From Desulfobacteraceae bacterium (GTDB lineage Bacteria; Desulfobacterota; Syntrophobacteria; Syntrophobacterales; Syntrophobacteraceae): a stretch of DNA of 40,561 nt. This document shows positions 1 through 7,538 of this stretch, piece by piece (position 1 is the stretch's first letter; each line of letters begins with the position of its first letter). A model generated the notes under the pieces. It saw only the letters and a list, made by a program, of their open reading frames with translations. It searched no databases and had not been told where the DNA came from. The DNA is taken from the NCBI GenBank assembly GCA_021372055.1, contig JAJFVB010000317.1, positions 1-40,561 of the forward strand. The letters are read 5' to 3'. The position numbers and the translations under genes were made by a program.

Positions 1-15
1 TAGAGAAAAACGCTC

Positions 16-501
16 ATGAGAAAAGCTTTCTGCCTCCTTCTGATCCTGACTTCCCTGATGCTCGCCCTGCCCTGTTCGGGTTCATCCAGGGAACGCATGC
101 CGGTTCCTCCCTCCAACAAACGCCCGGACGCCTCGGAAATCGAAAGGGCGGAGAAGATGTACTACCTGATCCGGCGTGAGAACCGCCGGATCGCCTGGGA
201 CAACTGCCTGGCGAGGAAAGCCTTTCTGCGCGCAAAGGAGCTCGTTACCAAAGGCTATTTCGATCATCGGGATCCGGTAACGGGGCGCAACCCGGTCTAT
301 GCAAGGCTGCACGAGGACTGCTTCCGGGACGCCGCCACCTTTGGAGAAAACCTCACGATGGGAGCCGATACTCCTGAAAATATTCACAAAGCGCTTATGG
401 ACAGTCCCACCCACCGTAAAAATATAATAAATCCAAGCTACAGCCGAGTGGGCGTTGGCTGCTACGAAGATATCTGCGTCGAGTTGTTTGCCGGATTCTA
501 G
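16..501 (+). CDS. Secreted CAP-domain (SCP/PR-1-like) protein
   Basis: The 161-residue product begins with a typical signal peptide (basic MRK, then a Leu-rich core to about residue 22). The rest reads as a short bacterial CAP/SCP domain. It has an early N-A-D-N-like segment (W-D-N-C near residue 62), a central H-R-D-P stretch, G-E-N-L near residue 111, and the S-P-T-H-R-K-N-I-I-N-P block near residues 129-139, followed by V-G-V-G. These are the usual CAP signatures. Four cysteines lie in the mature part and could form disulfides. Function in bacteria is not established for most members; some bind lipids or act at the cell surface. The start codon lies 15 bases from the window edge, so the upstream context is unseen. 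The family call is firm; no role is claimed. Confidence 0.85.
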   Translation: MRKAFCLLLILTSLMLALPCSGSSRERMPVPPSNKRPDASEIERAEKMYYLIRRENRRIAWDNCLARKAFLRAKELVTKGYFDHRDPVTGRNPVYARLHEDCFRDAATFGENLTMGADTPENIHKALMDSPTHRKNIINPSYSRVGVGCYEDICVELFAGF

Positions 502-568
502 GAATTCATGCACAACAACCGGGCCGATGTCCATGCAGCAACGCCTGCGATGCGCCCCGTTTTGATTC

Positions 569-597
569 TTGACGCCAAGCCGGTATTGATGTAAACG
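569..597 (+). promoter_or_regulatory. Possible sigma70 promoter of the CoA-transferase operon
   Basis: TTGACG and TAAACG are separated by exactly 17 bases. Transcription would start near 604 and leave a leader of about 100 bases before the ATG at 705. This is a pattern match only. Confidence 0.4.
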
Positions 598-704
598 AAA
601 TTAATTGTGAAATTTAACTCATTCTCACATGGGCTTCGATTTCCAGCTGGATCGTTTTGGTGGAAACGGAGGAGACCCCGCTAACTGCTGTGGAGGATTT
701 AAGG

Positions 705-1781
705 ATGAAGGAAAAAATTCAATCCCCAATCACGAATGTGTCCACTCTGGACAACTACCAGATCAGAGACTACAGCCAAGGGTTTTCCTGGTGGGGGCCT
801 TCTCCCGAAGAAGCCAGGAAGATAATGGTCAAGAAGCCCAAGGCGCTCTCCGACAAAAGGACGACCCTCAAAGAGGCCGTGAACAAATACGTCAAGGACG
901 GGATCAACCTGGCCATCGGCGGCTTTGTCAACACACGCCCGCCCGTGGCGACGATCCATGAGATTATCCGCAAGGGCGCCAAGGACCTCAGCCTCTCCTT
1001 TCAGTCGAATTCGATCTGCCCCGAACTCCTTGCGGGCGCCATGCTTGTCAATCCCGGCCATCTTTCCATAAAGCGCGTCGAGCTTGCCTGGTGGGGGTAT
1101 GAAGTCATCGGAATCGCTCCCCTTTTCCGGCACCTGTGCGCAAACTCCATGATCGAGCTCGACGACTACACGAATTACGGCATGGCGGCACGATTCAAGG
1201 CGGCGGCAATGGGACTCGAATTCCTGCCCGTACGCGACCACGGCGGCGCGGACATGGAACTGGTGAACCGCGGGAAAATGATCGAGAGCCCTTTTTCGGG
1301 GAAGAACACCTACCTCGTTCCCGCCTGCTATCCCGACGTCGGCATTCTGAGCGTCACCGCGGCGGACCAGCACGGAAACTGCCGCATATTCGGCGCTCAC
1401 TGTACCTGCCCCGAGATCGCCATGGCGGCCGCCCACACGATTGTGACCGCGGAAACGGTCATTTCGAACGAAAACATCCGCACATATCCGAACCTGACGG
1501 AAATTCCCTACACGGCGGTCGACGCGATCGTCGAACAGCGCTTCGCGAGCTATCCCGGCGCTTCTTACGGCAACTACTGGTTCGACATGGAACACATCCT
1601 GATGTTCCGGAGCGCCTCCGAGGAATTCAGGAAGAGCGGAAACGCGGACGCCCTTAAGAAGTACTACGACGAGTACATCTTCGGGTGCGAGACGCACGAC
1701 GACTTCCTCGCCAAGCTGCCTTACAAGACGCTTAAGAAAATCAGGGAGATGGACGGCGGCCAGCCGATCATCCTGTCCTGA
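705..1781 (+). CDS. Family I CoA-transferase, alpha subunit (glutaconate CoA-transferase/IpdA-like)
   Basis: A 358-residue CoA-transferase alpha subunit. The N-terminal third carries the glycine-rich core (A-I-G-G-F around residue 67) and later the V-P-A-C-Y-P-D-V / S-V-T-A-A-D-Q-H-G-N blocks typical of the glutaconate CoA-transferase A and IpdA group. The ATG at 705 is preferred because GGAGG lies 8 bases upstream; an in-frame TTG at 657 has no such site. The beta subunit follows 43 bases downstream in the same operon. Such heteromers move CoA between carboxylic acids, or in the IpdAB branch hydrolyse ring-opened steroid CoA esters. The sequence alone does not tell which applies, and no neighbouring gene fixes the substrate. 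Confidence 0.85.
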   Translation: MKEKIQSPITNVSTLDNYQIRDYSQGFSWWGPSPEEARKIMVKKPKALSDKRTTLKEAVNKYVKDGINLAIGGFVNTRPPVATIHEIIRKGAKDLSLSFQSNSICPELLAGAMLVNPGHLSIKRVELAWWGYEVIGIAPLFRHLCANSMIELDDYTNYGMAARFKAAAMGLEFLPVRDHGGADMELVNRGKMIESPFSGKNTYLVPACYPDVGILSVTAADQHGNCRIFGAHCTCPEIAMAAAHTIVTAETVISNENIRTYPNLTEIPYTAVDAIVEQRFASYPGASYGNYWFDMEHILMFRSASEEFRKSGNADALKKYYDEYIFGCETHDDFLAKLPYKTLKKIREMDGGQPIILS

Positions 1782-1824
1782 GCCGTTTGCCCGCGTAATG
1801 CCAAATATGATGGAGGAATGACAG

Positions 1825-2607
1825 ATGTCTGAACATACACCGTTTGAAATGATCGCCTACACAGGTTCGAGAGTGCTCGAGGACAATACCATCGTATTCG
1901 TGGGCACCGGGCTCCCGATCATCGCTTCGATTCATGCCCAGCTGACCCATGCGCCCGGACTCGGAATCATCTTCGAAGCCGGTCCCCTGACCCCCATCCT
2001 CGACATGGGAATGCCGCTTTCCGTCGGCGATACCCGCGCATGCCGCAAGGCATGCTTTCTCAAGGGACTCTGCTCGGTGTTCGAACTGACCCAGAGGGGC
2101 CACGCCGACTACGCTTTCATCGGTGGAGCGCAGATCGACATGTACGGCAACGTCAATTCGACCTTCGAGGGCGGGACCTACAAGGCGGCAAAGACCCGGT
2201 TCCCCGGAAGCGGCGGGGCCGGCGCCATGGCGGCGAACTGCGAAAAATCGATCATCATCATGGCCCTCGAACCCCGGCGGTTCACTCCGAAGCTGCAGTT
2301 CCTCACGAGCATCGGCTACGGCGACGGCACCCCGGACTACAGGGAAAAATCGGGCGTCATGGGCTCCGGTCCCTATCGCGTGATCACCAACGAAGCCCTT
2401 TTCGGCTTCGATGACGCGACCCACCGCATGGTGCTGCTCGAAGTGGCCAAGGGCAGGACGGCCGAGGATATCCAGAAGAAGGTGAGCTTCGAGCTGCTGA
2501 TATCTCCGGACCTCAAGGAAATGGTCGAACCGAGTGACAAGGACCTCAAACTGCTGAGAGAGGAGTGCGACCCCGACGGGTACTTCCTCGCGAGGAAGCT
2601 CAAATAA
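1825..2607 (+). CDS. Family I CoA-transferase, beta subunit (glutaconate CoA-transferase/IpdB-like)
   Basis: A 260-residue partner of the preceding alpha subunit. The motif I-I-F-E-A-G at residues 48-53 places Glu51 where family I transferases have the glutamate that forms the enzyme-CoA thioester, so transferase chemistry is plausible. The conserved F-I-G-G-A-Q-I-D-x-x-G-N-V-N-S block is at about residues 98-112, followed by G-S-G-G-A-G near 130. The ATG lies about 8 bases after a GGAGG (1811-1815). The gene ends before a strong terminator, so the two subunits appear to form a complete two-gene operon. Physiological acid partners are unknown. Confidence 0.87.
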   Translation: MSEHTPFEMIAYTGSRVLEDNTIVFVGTGLPIIASIHAQLTHAPGLGIIFEAGPLTPILDMGMPLSVGDTRACRKACFLKGLCSVFELTQRGHADYAFIGGAQIDMYGNVNSTFEGGTYKAAKTRFPGSGGAGAMAANCEKSIIIMALEPRRFTPKLQFLTSIGYGDGTPDYREKSGVMGSGPYRVITNEALFGFDDATHRMVLLEVAKGRTAEDIQKKVSFELLISPDLKEMVEPSDKDLKLLREECDPDGYFLARKLK

Positions 2608-2651
2608 GGATCGCGCTGTTGTGATAAAGCTTTTATCCGGTTTCACCTGGA

Positions 2652-2680
2652 CCCCCTCGCCAAACCGTGAGGGGGTTTTC
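2652..2680 (+). terminator. Rho-independent terminator of the CoA-transferase operon
   Basis: A perfect 7-bp stem (CCCCCTC at 2652-2658 with GAGGGGG at 2669-2675) and a 10-base loop are followed directly by TTTTC. It lies 44 bases after the beta-subunit stop. Confidence 0.8.
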
Positions 2681-2734
2681 TCCCTCTTGATCGAACTCTC
2701 CGACGGGAGTTGAGCATTCCATTTCGAAGCGTTA

Positions 2735-2763
2735 TTGTATTTTCCGGAAAAAAACTTTAAAAA
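2735..2763 (+). promoter_or_regulatory. Possible promoter of the acyl-CoA ligase
   Basis: TTGTAT and TAAAAA are separated by 17 bases in an AT-rich patch between the terminator and the ligase. This is a weak consensus match, but the location is right. Confidence 0.35.
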
Positions 2764-2835
2764 CAGCCCATGCACCTCCAGGTCAATCCTTAGAATACTC
2801 CGGCAGCACGAAGAGCTTCAAAGAGGGACGCCCGC

Positions 2836-4533
2836 ATGGCGAAAATACCGGAAAATTATCTGCCTCCAAAGGAATTATGGCCTGAATTCACGGTCCCGGA
2901 AGAATTCGCGGACACTCCGCGCAAGTTGAACCTTGCCGATTTCCTGCTCGACCGCCACATCCGGGAGGGCCGGGCCGATCACATTGCCATCAAGTTCCAG
3001 AACCGGGTATTCACCTACGGACTCCTTCAGACTCTGGTCAACAAATTCGCAAACGGCCTCAAGACGGCCGGAGCCGAATCCCAGGACAGGATTGGAATCC
3101 GGCTCGTCAATTCCCCACAGGCGCTCGTCACGATCTTTGCCATAGAAAAGATCGGCGCCATCCCCGTGCCGACATCGCCTCTGTGGTCGTCGGAGGAGCT
3201 TTCCTTCGTCGTCAACGACTCCGAGATGAAGTTCCTCGTCGCCAATGTTTCGCTGATCGGCCCGGTGGAGGACGCGAAGCAGAATTTCACGGAAGGCACG
3301 CGCGTAATCGTGATCGGGGGCAACCCCGAAGACGTTCGCAGGGCGGGGGATCTGTCCTTCGAGGAAATGAGCGAGCAGGGCTCTGCCGGGCTCGAAGCGG
3401 AAATGCTGGACGAATGGGACATCGGCGTCATCCTCTATACATCCGGCACGACGGGGATGCCGAAGGGGTGCGTGCACTACATCCGGCCGACGGCCATCGT
3501 GGCGCGGATGGTGAACCGTTACGTCTACGGACTCGGACCCGGCGACATTCTCGGCGGTGCCGCACCGGTCTCGTTCGCCGCGGGATTCGGCACTTTTGCC
3601 ATCATTCCCTTCGAGGGGGGGGCGGCCGTTTCGCTGCTTCCGAGGTTCAGCCCCGCGGATATGATGGAAACGATCCAGAAGCACCAGGTAACCGTTCTGA
3701 CCGGTCTTCCGACGGCATACAGGGGACTGCTCCGCTTCCCCGACTTCAAAAAATACGACCTCAGCTCCATCCGGCTCTATACGTCGGGCGGAGACACGCT
3801 GGGGGCGGAGACCTTCCACCTCTGGAAAAACCTCACAGGCAAACCCATCTGGGAAGGCCTCGGAGGGACCGAACTACTGCATCTGGTCACCTCCAACACG
3901 ATGAACAGGGAGCCTGTTGCAAACTCGATCGGTCAGGCGCTCCCGGGTGTGGTCGTCAGGGTCCTCGACCCCGAAGGCAGGGAGTGCAAGCCCTTCGACA
4001 TCGGCAGCATACTGCTCAAATGCCCCTCCGGCACCATTTACTGGAAGTCCAACATCAACGGGTCCAAGCTGCTCGATTCTCAGCGCGCAGCGGTCGTTGA
4101 CGGCTGGAACCGCATAGGCGACGCGGTTTACAGGGACGATAAGGGCAACCTCTTTTTCGTATCCCGCGAAGACGACATGATCAAGACATCCGGATACAGG
4201 GTAAGCCCGGCGGAAGTCGAGGCCGCTCTCGCAAGACACCCCGTCATAGCGGACGTGGGCGTTGTGGGCATACCGGATGTGGAAAAAGGACAGATTATAA
4301 AAGCGGTTGTGGTCTTGAAGCAGGGCTATCAGGCAGACGACAGGATGTCCGAAGAGATCAGGAAATTCGCAAAGAAGTCCATTGCCATATACAAGCTGCC
4401 GAGAATTTTCGAATACGTCGAAAGCCTCCCGCGCACGCCCACCGGAAAGCTCCTGAGGCGCAAGCTGCGAAACCAGCCCGCACAGGTTTCCACGCGGTTC
4501 CCGTGCGTCCCGGCCGAGAACACGTCGTCCTGA
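2836..4533 (+). CDS. AMP-forming acyl/aryl-CoA ligase (aminobenzoate/benzoate-CoA-ligase-like)
   Basis: A 565-residue ANL-superfamily enzyme that activates a carboxylic acid to its CoA ester through an acyl-AMP. Visible core motifs are A3 Y-T-S-G-T-T-G-M-P-K-G (residues 201-211), A5-like G-G-T-E near 349, A7 R-I-G-D (about 426), the A8 hinge E-D-D-M-I-K-T-S-G-Y-R-V-S-P-x-E-V-E, and the C-terminal catalytic lysine in R-T-P-T-G-K (Lys538). The opening residues and the pocket-side sequence resemble the 2-aminobenzoate/benzoate-CoA ligase branch more than acetyl-CoA synthetase; that assignment is from memory of the family. It is monocistronic, with a terminator upstream and a convergent gene downstream. 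The true substrate is unknown. Confidence 0.85.
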   Translation: MAKIPENYLPPKELWPEFTVPEEFADTPRKLNLADFLLDRHIREGRADHIAIKFQNRVFTYGLLQTLVNKFANGLKTAGAESQDRIGIRLVNSPQALVTIFAIEKIGAIPVPTSPLWSSEELSFVVNDSEMKFLVANVSLIGPVEDAKQNFTEGTRVIVIGGNPEDVRRAGDLSFEEMSEQGSAGLEAEMLDEWDIGVILYTSGTTGMPKGCVHYIRPTAIVARMVNRYVYGLGPGDILGGAAPVSFAAGFGTFAIIPFEGGAAVSLLPRFSPADMMETIQKHQVTVLTGLPTAYRGLLRFPDFKKYDLSSIRLYTSGGDTLGAETFHLWKNLTGKPIWEGLGGTELLHLVTSNTMNREPVANSIGQALPGVVVRVLDPEGRECKPFDIGSILLKCPSGTIYWKSNINGSKLLDSQRAAVVDGWNRIGDAVYRDDKGNLFFVSREDDMIKTSGYRVSPAEVEAALARHPVIADVGVVGIPDVEKGQIIKAVVVLKQGYQADDRMSEEIRKFAKKSIAIYKLPRIFEYVESLPRTPTGKLLRRKLRNQPAQVSTRFPCVPAENTSS

Positions 4534-4649
4534 CGGCAGGACCCCGTCGCTTGACCGGATTGTGCGCCTTCCGAGGGGGATGGCATGCCCCCCATTCCCG
4601 CGGGGTACTCCGGAAAGGACGGATGAAGGGCTATCCTCGGAATGCCGCC

Positions 4650-5216
4650 CTACGGCTTCGTTTCTTCGAGATACGTGCGGGCCATGTTGTCAAGCATCGC
4701 ATGAAACTCCTCATGCCTTCCCGGTCCGATCTTTTCCTTCTCGAACTTTTCGAACTCGTTTGCTATCGACTCCTGCTTTTCGGGCCGGATCTTATCCTCG
4801 GCAATGGGGAAAAGCACGTTGTTTTCCTTCCAGATATGGCTCCGGAGCAGATCGGCATACTGGAGCACCGGGGTGGTCAGCAGCACGAGGGACTCAGGGT
4901 TGCCGCTTTCGTGCGCTTCGATCAACCGCGCGATGTCGCGGATGAAGTTGCGGCCCCGGTCGTGCTCGGAGAGCATCACGCCTATCGGTCCGCCCTGTCT
5001 CGGAATGCCTGCCTCCTCCAGGGCCGGGAAAAGAATATCCTCCTCTTTTCCGTGATGGCACTGATCCACAAAAACACGAAGGAATTCCAGTATCTGTCTG
5101 AGGTGGTCAGTAGGGACGGTTTCACCGGCCAGGATTTTTTCGGAGATTTTTTCGAGCACATCGAGCACCAGGAGGATTCCTTCGTGCTCTGCCCTGAGTT
5201 CTTCGGTAGGCGTCAT
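4650..5216 (-). CDS. Hemerythrin-like HHE domain protein
   Basis: A 188-residue all-alpha protein with a hemerythrin-type di-iron ligand set: His11, His54/His55 and Glu58 in H-H-G-K-E-E-D-I-L-F-P, His85 in the third helix, and His127 plus Glu131 in H-I-W-K-E-N-N-V-L-F-P. The paired L-F-P turns after the ligand helices are typical of bacterial HHE proteins. No signal peptide or extra domain is present, so it is a cytosolic stand-alone form. In anaerobes such proteins are thought to bind or detoxify O2 or NO, or to store or deliver iron. A divergent promoter region lies upstream (5217-5461). Confidence 0.88.
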   Translation of the reverse strand: MTPTEELRAEHEGILLVLDVLEKISEKILAGETVPTDHLRQILEFLRVFVDQCHHGKEEDILFPALEEAGIPRQGGPIGVMLSEHDRGRNFIRDIARLIEAHESGNPESLVLLTTPVLQYADLLRSHIWKENNVLFPIAEDKIRPEKQESIANEFEKFEKEKIGPGRHEEFHAMLDNMARTYLEETKP

Positions 5217-5279
5217 TCGCTTTTTCCTTCAGTGAATGGGTATGGCTTCTCGGCCTCATCTATTCTCGTCTTTATCGAT

Positions 5280-5307
5280 ATATTATGCATTTACAGCGGG
5301 CTTGCAA
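5280..5307 (-). promoter_or_regulatory. Promoter of the hemerythrin gene
   Basis: On the minus strand TTGCAA (5302-5307) and TAATAT (5280-5285) are 16 bases apart, about 63 bases upstream of the ATG. Two direct copies of TTTACAGC (plus strand, 5290-5297 and 5311-5318), 21 bases apart, straddle the -35 element and may be an operator. Confidence 0.5.
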
Positions 5308-5461
5308 TTGTTTACAGCATCGCGCACCGGGCTTTCCGGGTGATCCGGAAATGCAAAGAAATGTAAAGACCTTTGCCTATGTTTCCCAAAATCGGTACAT
5401 TAAGATCCCTTTCGGCCAAGTGCCCAGCGGTTCCCGGACGAACTTTCGGAGCGAGGTGAAA

Positions 5462-6724
5462 ATGGCGCAAAGGTTTTTTCACCCTTGCTTCTTTGCAGCA
5501 GCGGCACTGCTTTTTCTTTTTTCCGTCTTTTCTCCCGCCTCACCCTGCCGGGCCTCCCTCCGACCGGACGAAATCGCCGTCATTGCCAACGGGAATGTGG
5601 AGGCAAGCGTATCTCTTGCCAGATTCTACATGGAGAGCAGGGGGATTCCCGCCGAACGCCTCCTTGTGCTTTCACTGCCGGCCACGGAGAACATAAGCCG
5701 CTCGGCTTATGAAAAGGATGCGCTCCTGCCCGTGCGCGATTTCCTGAAGGGAAGCTCCGGAACCGGCGTGCGCTGCCTCCTCACCATGTACGGGATTCCC
5801 CTCAGCGTTGCCCAGCCCGACCTGACGCCACGGGAGAAAGCGGAACTGGACCAGCTCCGGACATGCCTGGCCGTTCTTCGGGCTCACGGGAAGACGGCTC
5901 CGGGCATGGCGCTCAGGAATGAGCTCCATCGGGCCGCCGCCATGAACCTGCGGGAGATCGCACGATTCGACAAGTCAAACCAGGCGGCCTCCTTCGACTC
6001 CGAACTCTCCCTGGCCCTGGAGGAAAATTACCCGCTGGATGGATGGCTGCCCAACCCGGACTTCCTCGGATACCGAAACATCAAGATCCGGAACATGCCC
6101 GCAAAAACATTCATGGTTTCCCGGCTGGACGGACCCACGCCCGCGATCGTTTCGAGAATTATCGAAGATTCGCTGCAAGCGGAAGCCCAGGGGCTAAGGG
6201 GCACGGCCTATTTCGACGCCCGAGGCCCGATGTCGTCCAGGGAAGGGTTGCGCGGCTACGCGCTCTATGACGCTTCCATTCACCTTGCCGCTGAAGCCGT
6301 TCGGGCAAGCCGGAAAACCGAGGTGGTTCTCGATGAGAGCGACGCCCTCTTCAAACCGGGCCAGTGCCCCAATGCGGCCCTCTACTGCGGCTGGTACAGC
6401 CTCGGGAAATACATCCCCGCCTTTTCCTGGGTGAAGGGCGCGGTCGGCTATCATATCGCGAGCGCGGAATGCACCACTTTGAAAAGAAGCGGAAGCACGG
6501 TTTGGTGCAAGGCGATGCTTGAAAACGGGGTTGCGGCGACGATAGGCCCCGTCGGTGAGCCCTATGTCGAGGCTTTTCCGGTCCCGGAGATCTTTTTCAA
6601 GGCTCTGTTAGGGGGGGACCTTACGCTCGTCGAGTCCTATTCGATATCGAGCCCTTTCCTCTCATGGAAGATGGTTCTGATAGGCGACCCTCTCTACAGG
6701 CCCTTTGCGCATTCCCCCCGATGA
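5462..6724 (+). CDS. TIGR03790-family secreted protein of unknown function
   Basis: A 420-residue exported protein. The ATG at 5462 follows GAGGTGA and gives a clean signal peptide (M-A-Q-R then a long hydrophobic core to about residue 30). An in-frame ATG at 5285 would bury that signal. The mature part starts with the family pattern R-P-D-E-I-A-V-I-A-N-x-N, continues with a Y-M-x-x-R-G-I-P segment and a T-M-Y-G-I-P-L block, and ends with L-I-G-D-P-L-Y-R-P-F. This order is what I know of the TIGR03790 family, common in Desulfobacterota and some other phyla. Biochemical function is not known. It appears to be a single-gene unit. Confidence 0.75.
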   Translation: MAQRFFHPCFFAAAALLFLFSVFSPASPCRASLRPDEIAVIANGNVEASVSLARFYMESRGIPAERLLVLSLPATENISRSAYEKDALLPVRDFLKGSSGTGVRCLLTMYGIPLSVAQPDLTPREKAELDQLRTCLAVLRAHGKTAPGMALRNELHRAAAMNLREIARFDKSNQAASFDSELSLALEENYPLDGWLPNPDFLGYRNIKIRNMPAKTFMVSRLDGPTPAIVSRIIEDSLQAEAQGLRGTAYFDARGPMSSREGLRGYALYDASIHLAAEAVRASRKTEVVLDESDALFKPGQCPNAALYCGWYSLGKYIPAFSWVKGAVGYHIASAECTTLKRSGSTVWCKAMLENGVAATIGPVGEPYVEAFPVPEIFFKALLGGDLTLVESYSISSPFLSWKMVLIGDPLYRPFAHSPR

Positions 6725-6854
6725 GCACCCTGCAGGAATGTACCGGAATGCACATGCGGCGGCAAACTCCAGTCGGCAGCACCGCCCTCCGGCCTCTGTC
6801 CAGCACCCTCGAACCAGCCCCGGAAGCCGTTTTGCAGGGGATATCCATTCTTAA

Positions 6855-6886
6855 TTGACATCTGTGCCAAATGGTTTATCTTATAA
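6855..6886 (+). promoter_or_regulatory. Promoter-like element upstream of the putative RNA
   Basis: A perfect TTGACA (6855-6860) is followed after 16 bases by TATCTT (6877-6882), overlapping TTATAAAT. Nothing coding starts in the next 600 bases. Confidence 0.4.
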
Positions 6887-6889
6887 ATG

Positions 6890-7108
6890 CCGCGTTTCTT
6901 CCAGATCCTCTCGCGGTCCCCGGGACCGGGGATTCCGTTCGTATTGAGGCCAAGCGCAGAGAACGCATTGTTCGGTTTGAAGCGCACATCTGGCGGAGAC
7001 TGGAGCGGTAATCTTAAACCTCAGGGAGGTAGGTAAAGAATGCCTACCCAATTTTGAGGCCTCTTCGGAAGCTGGACCGTCTCCCAGCCCTGAGAGGCCT
7101 TCTTTTTA
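6890..7108 (+). ncRNA. Candidate structured noncoding RNA
   Basis: This roughly 220-base segment lies between a TTGACA promoter-like element and a terminator-like hairpin and has no open frame. Self-complementary pieces are CCAGAT (6901-6906) with ATCTGG (6988-6993), the near-perfect CGGTCCC-C-GGGACCG hairpin inside it, GGTAGG (7028-7033) with CCTACC (7043-7048), and the terminal AGGCCTCT/AGAGGCCT stem. The layout is that of an independent small RNA. I cannot match it to tmRNA, RNase P, SRP RNA or a known riboswitch; a distant 6S RNA is possible because the first half has a long helix with a GC-rich apical part. Confidence 0.3.
7057..7108 (+). terminator. Terminator-like hairpin
   Basis: The stem AGGCCTCT (7057-7064)/AGAGGCCT (7093-7100) closes a 28-base loop and runs into TCTTTTTAT. 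No gene ends nearby, so it would end the putative small RNA. Confidence 0.5.
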
Positions 7109-7538
7109 TGAGCCCTCAAAATCAGGCAAGATAAAAGTCCCCCCGGCCGCAGCAGCCGTCCCCGGCTCCACCCTCCCGCATCGACAGGAAAACTCTTTCT
7201 CCCCGGCGACAAGGAAAATGGACGCGTTTTCCGAGCCGGCCACAAAAATGATTCCTTGTTTCTTGTGCCGAGACATCGACAATCCGGTGTTATCCCATTA
7301 GCTTTCGAGATGAACGGATACCCCGGGCTTTCCGTTCAGCTTCGAGAAGGGTCGGCGCAGCATTTTGCAAGGTGCTTCGACCTTTGGAGAGGATGGCGGC
7401 CCAATTGGATGAAGGCCAACACTTTTGGCCAAGGCGGGAGAAACGAACCTGTGATGCGAGCCAAGGCCCGCGCCGTAAATTTGAGGACAAAGACATGAAC
7501 GATCGAGCACTGACGCGTAGATAAAGGAGGCTACCAGC

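Larger units (their letters stand above)
6725..7538 (+). other. 814-bp gene-free stretch
   Basis: No convincing coding region is present. The short open frames here lack ribosome sites and family resemblance. The first half contains a promoter-like pair, several self-complementary segments and a terminator-like hairpin (separate entries). From about 7110 to 7520 I see nothing except the leader of the Lon-like gene, with AAAGGAGG at 7522-7529 before its ATG. Confidence 0.6.

Noticed and set aside
657..704. TTG start for the CoA-transferase alpha subunit
   Set aside because: It has no good ribosome site, while the ATG at 705 has GGAGG at 8 bases.
4574..4596. GGGGG/CCCCC pair between the ligase and hemerythrin genes as a terminator
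   Set aside because: The stem is short with an irregular loop and no T-run on either strand; not strong enough to list.
7256..7498. 80-codon open frame before the Lon-like gene
   Set aside because: It has no ribosome site, no domain and atypical composition; treated as noncoding.
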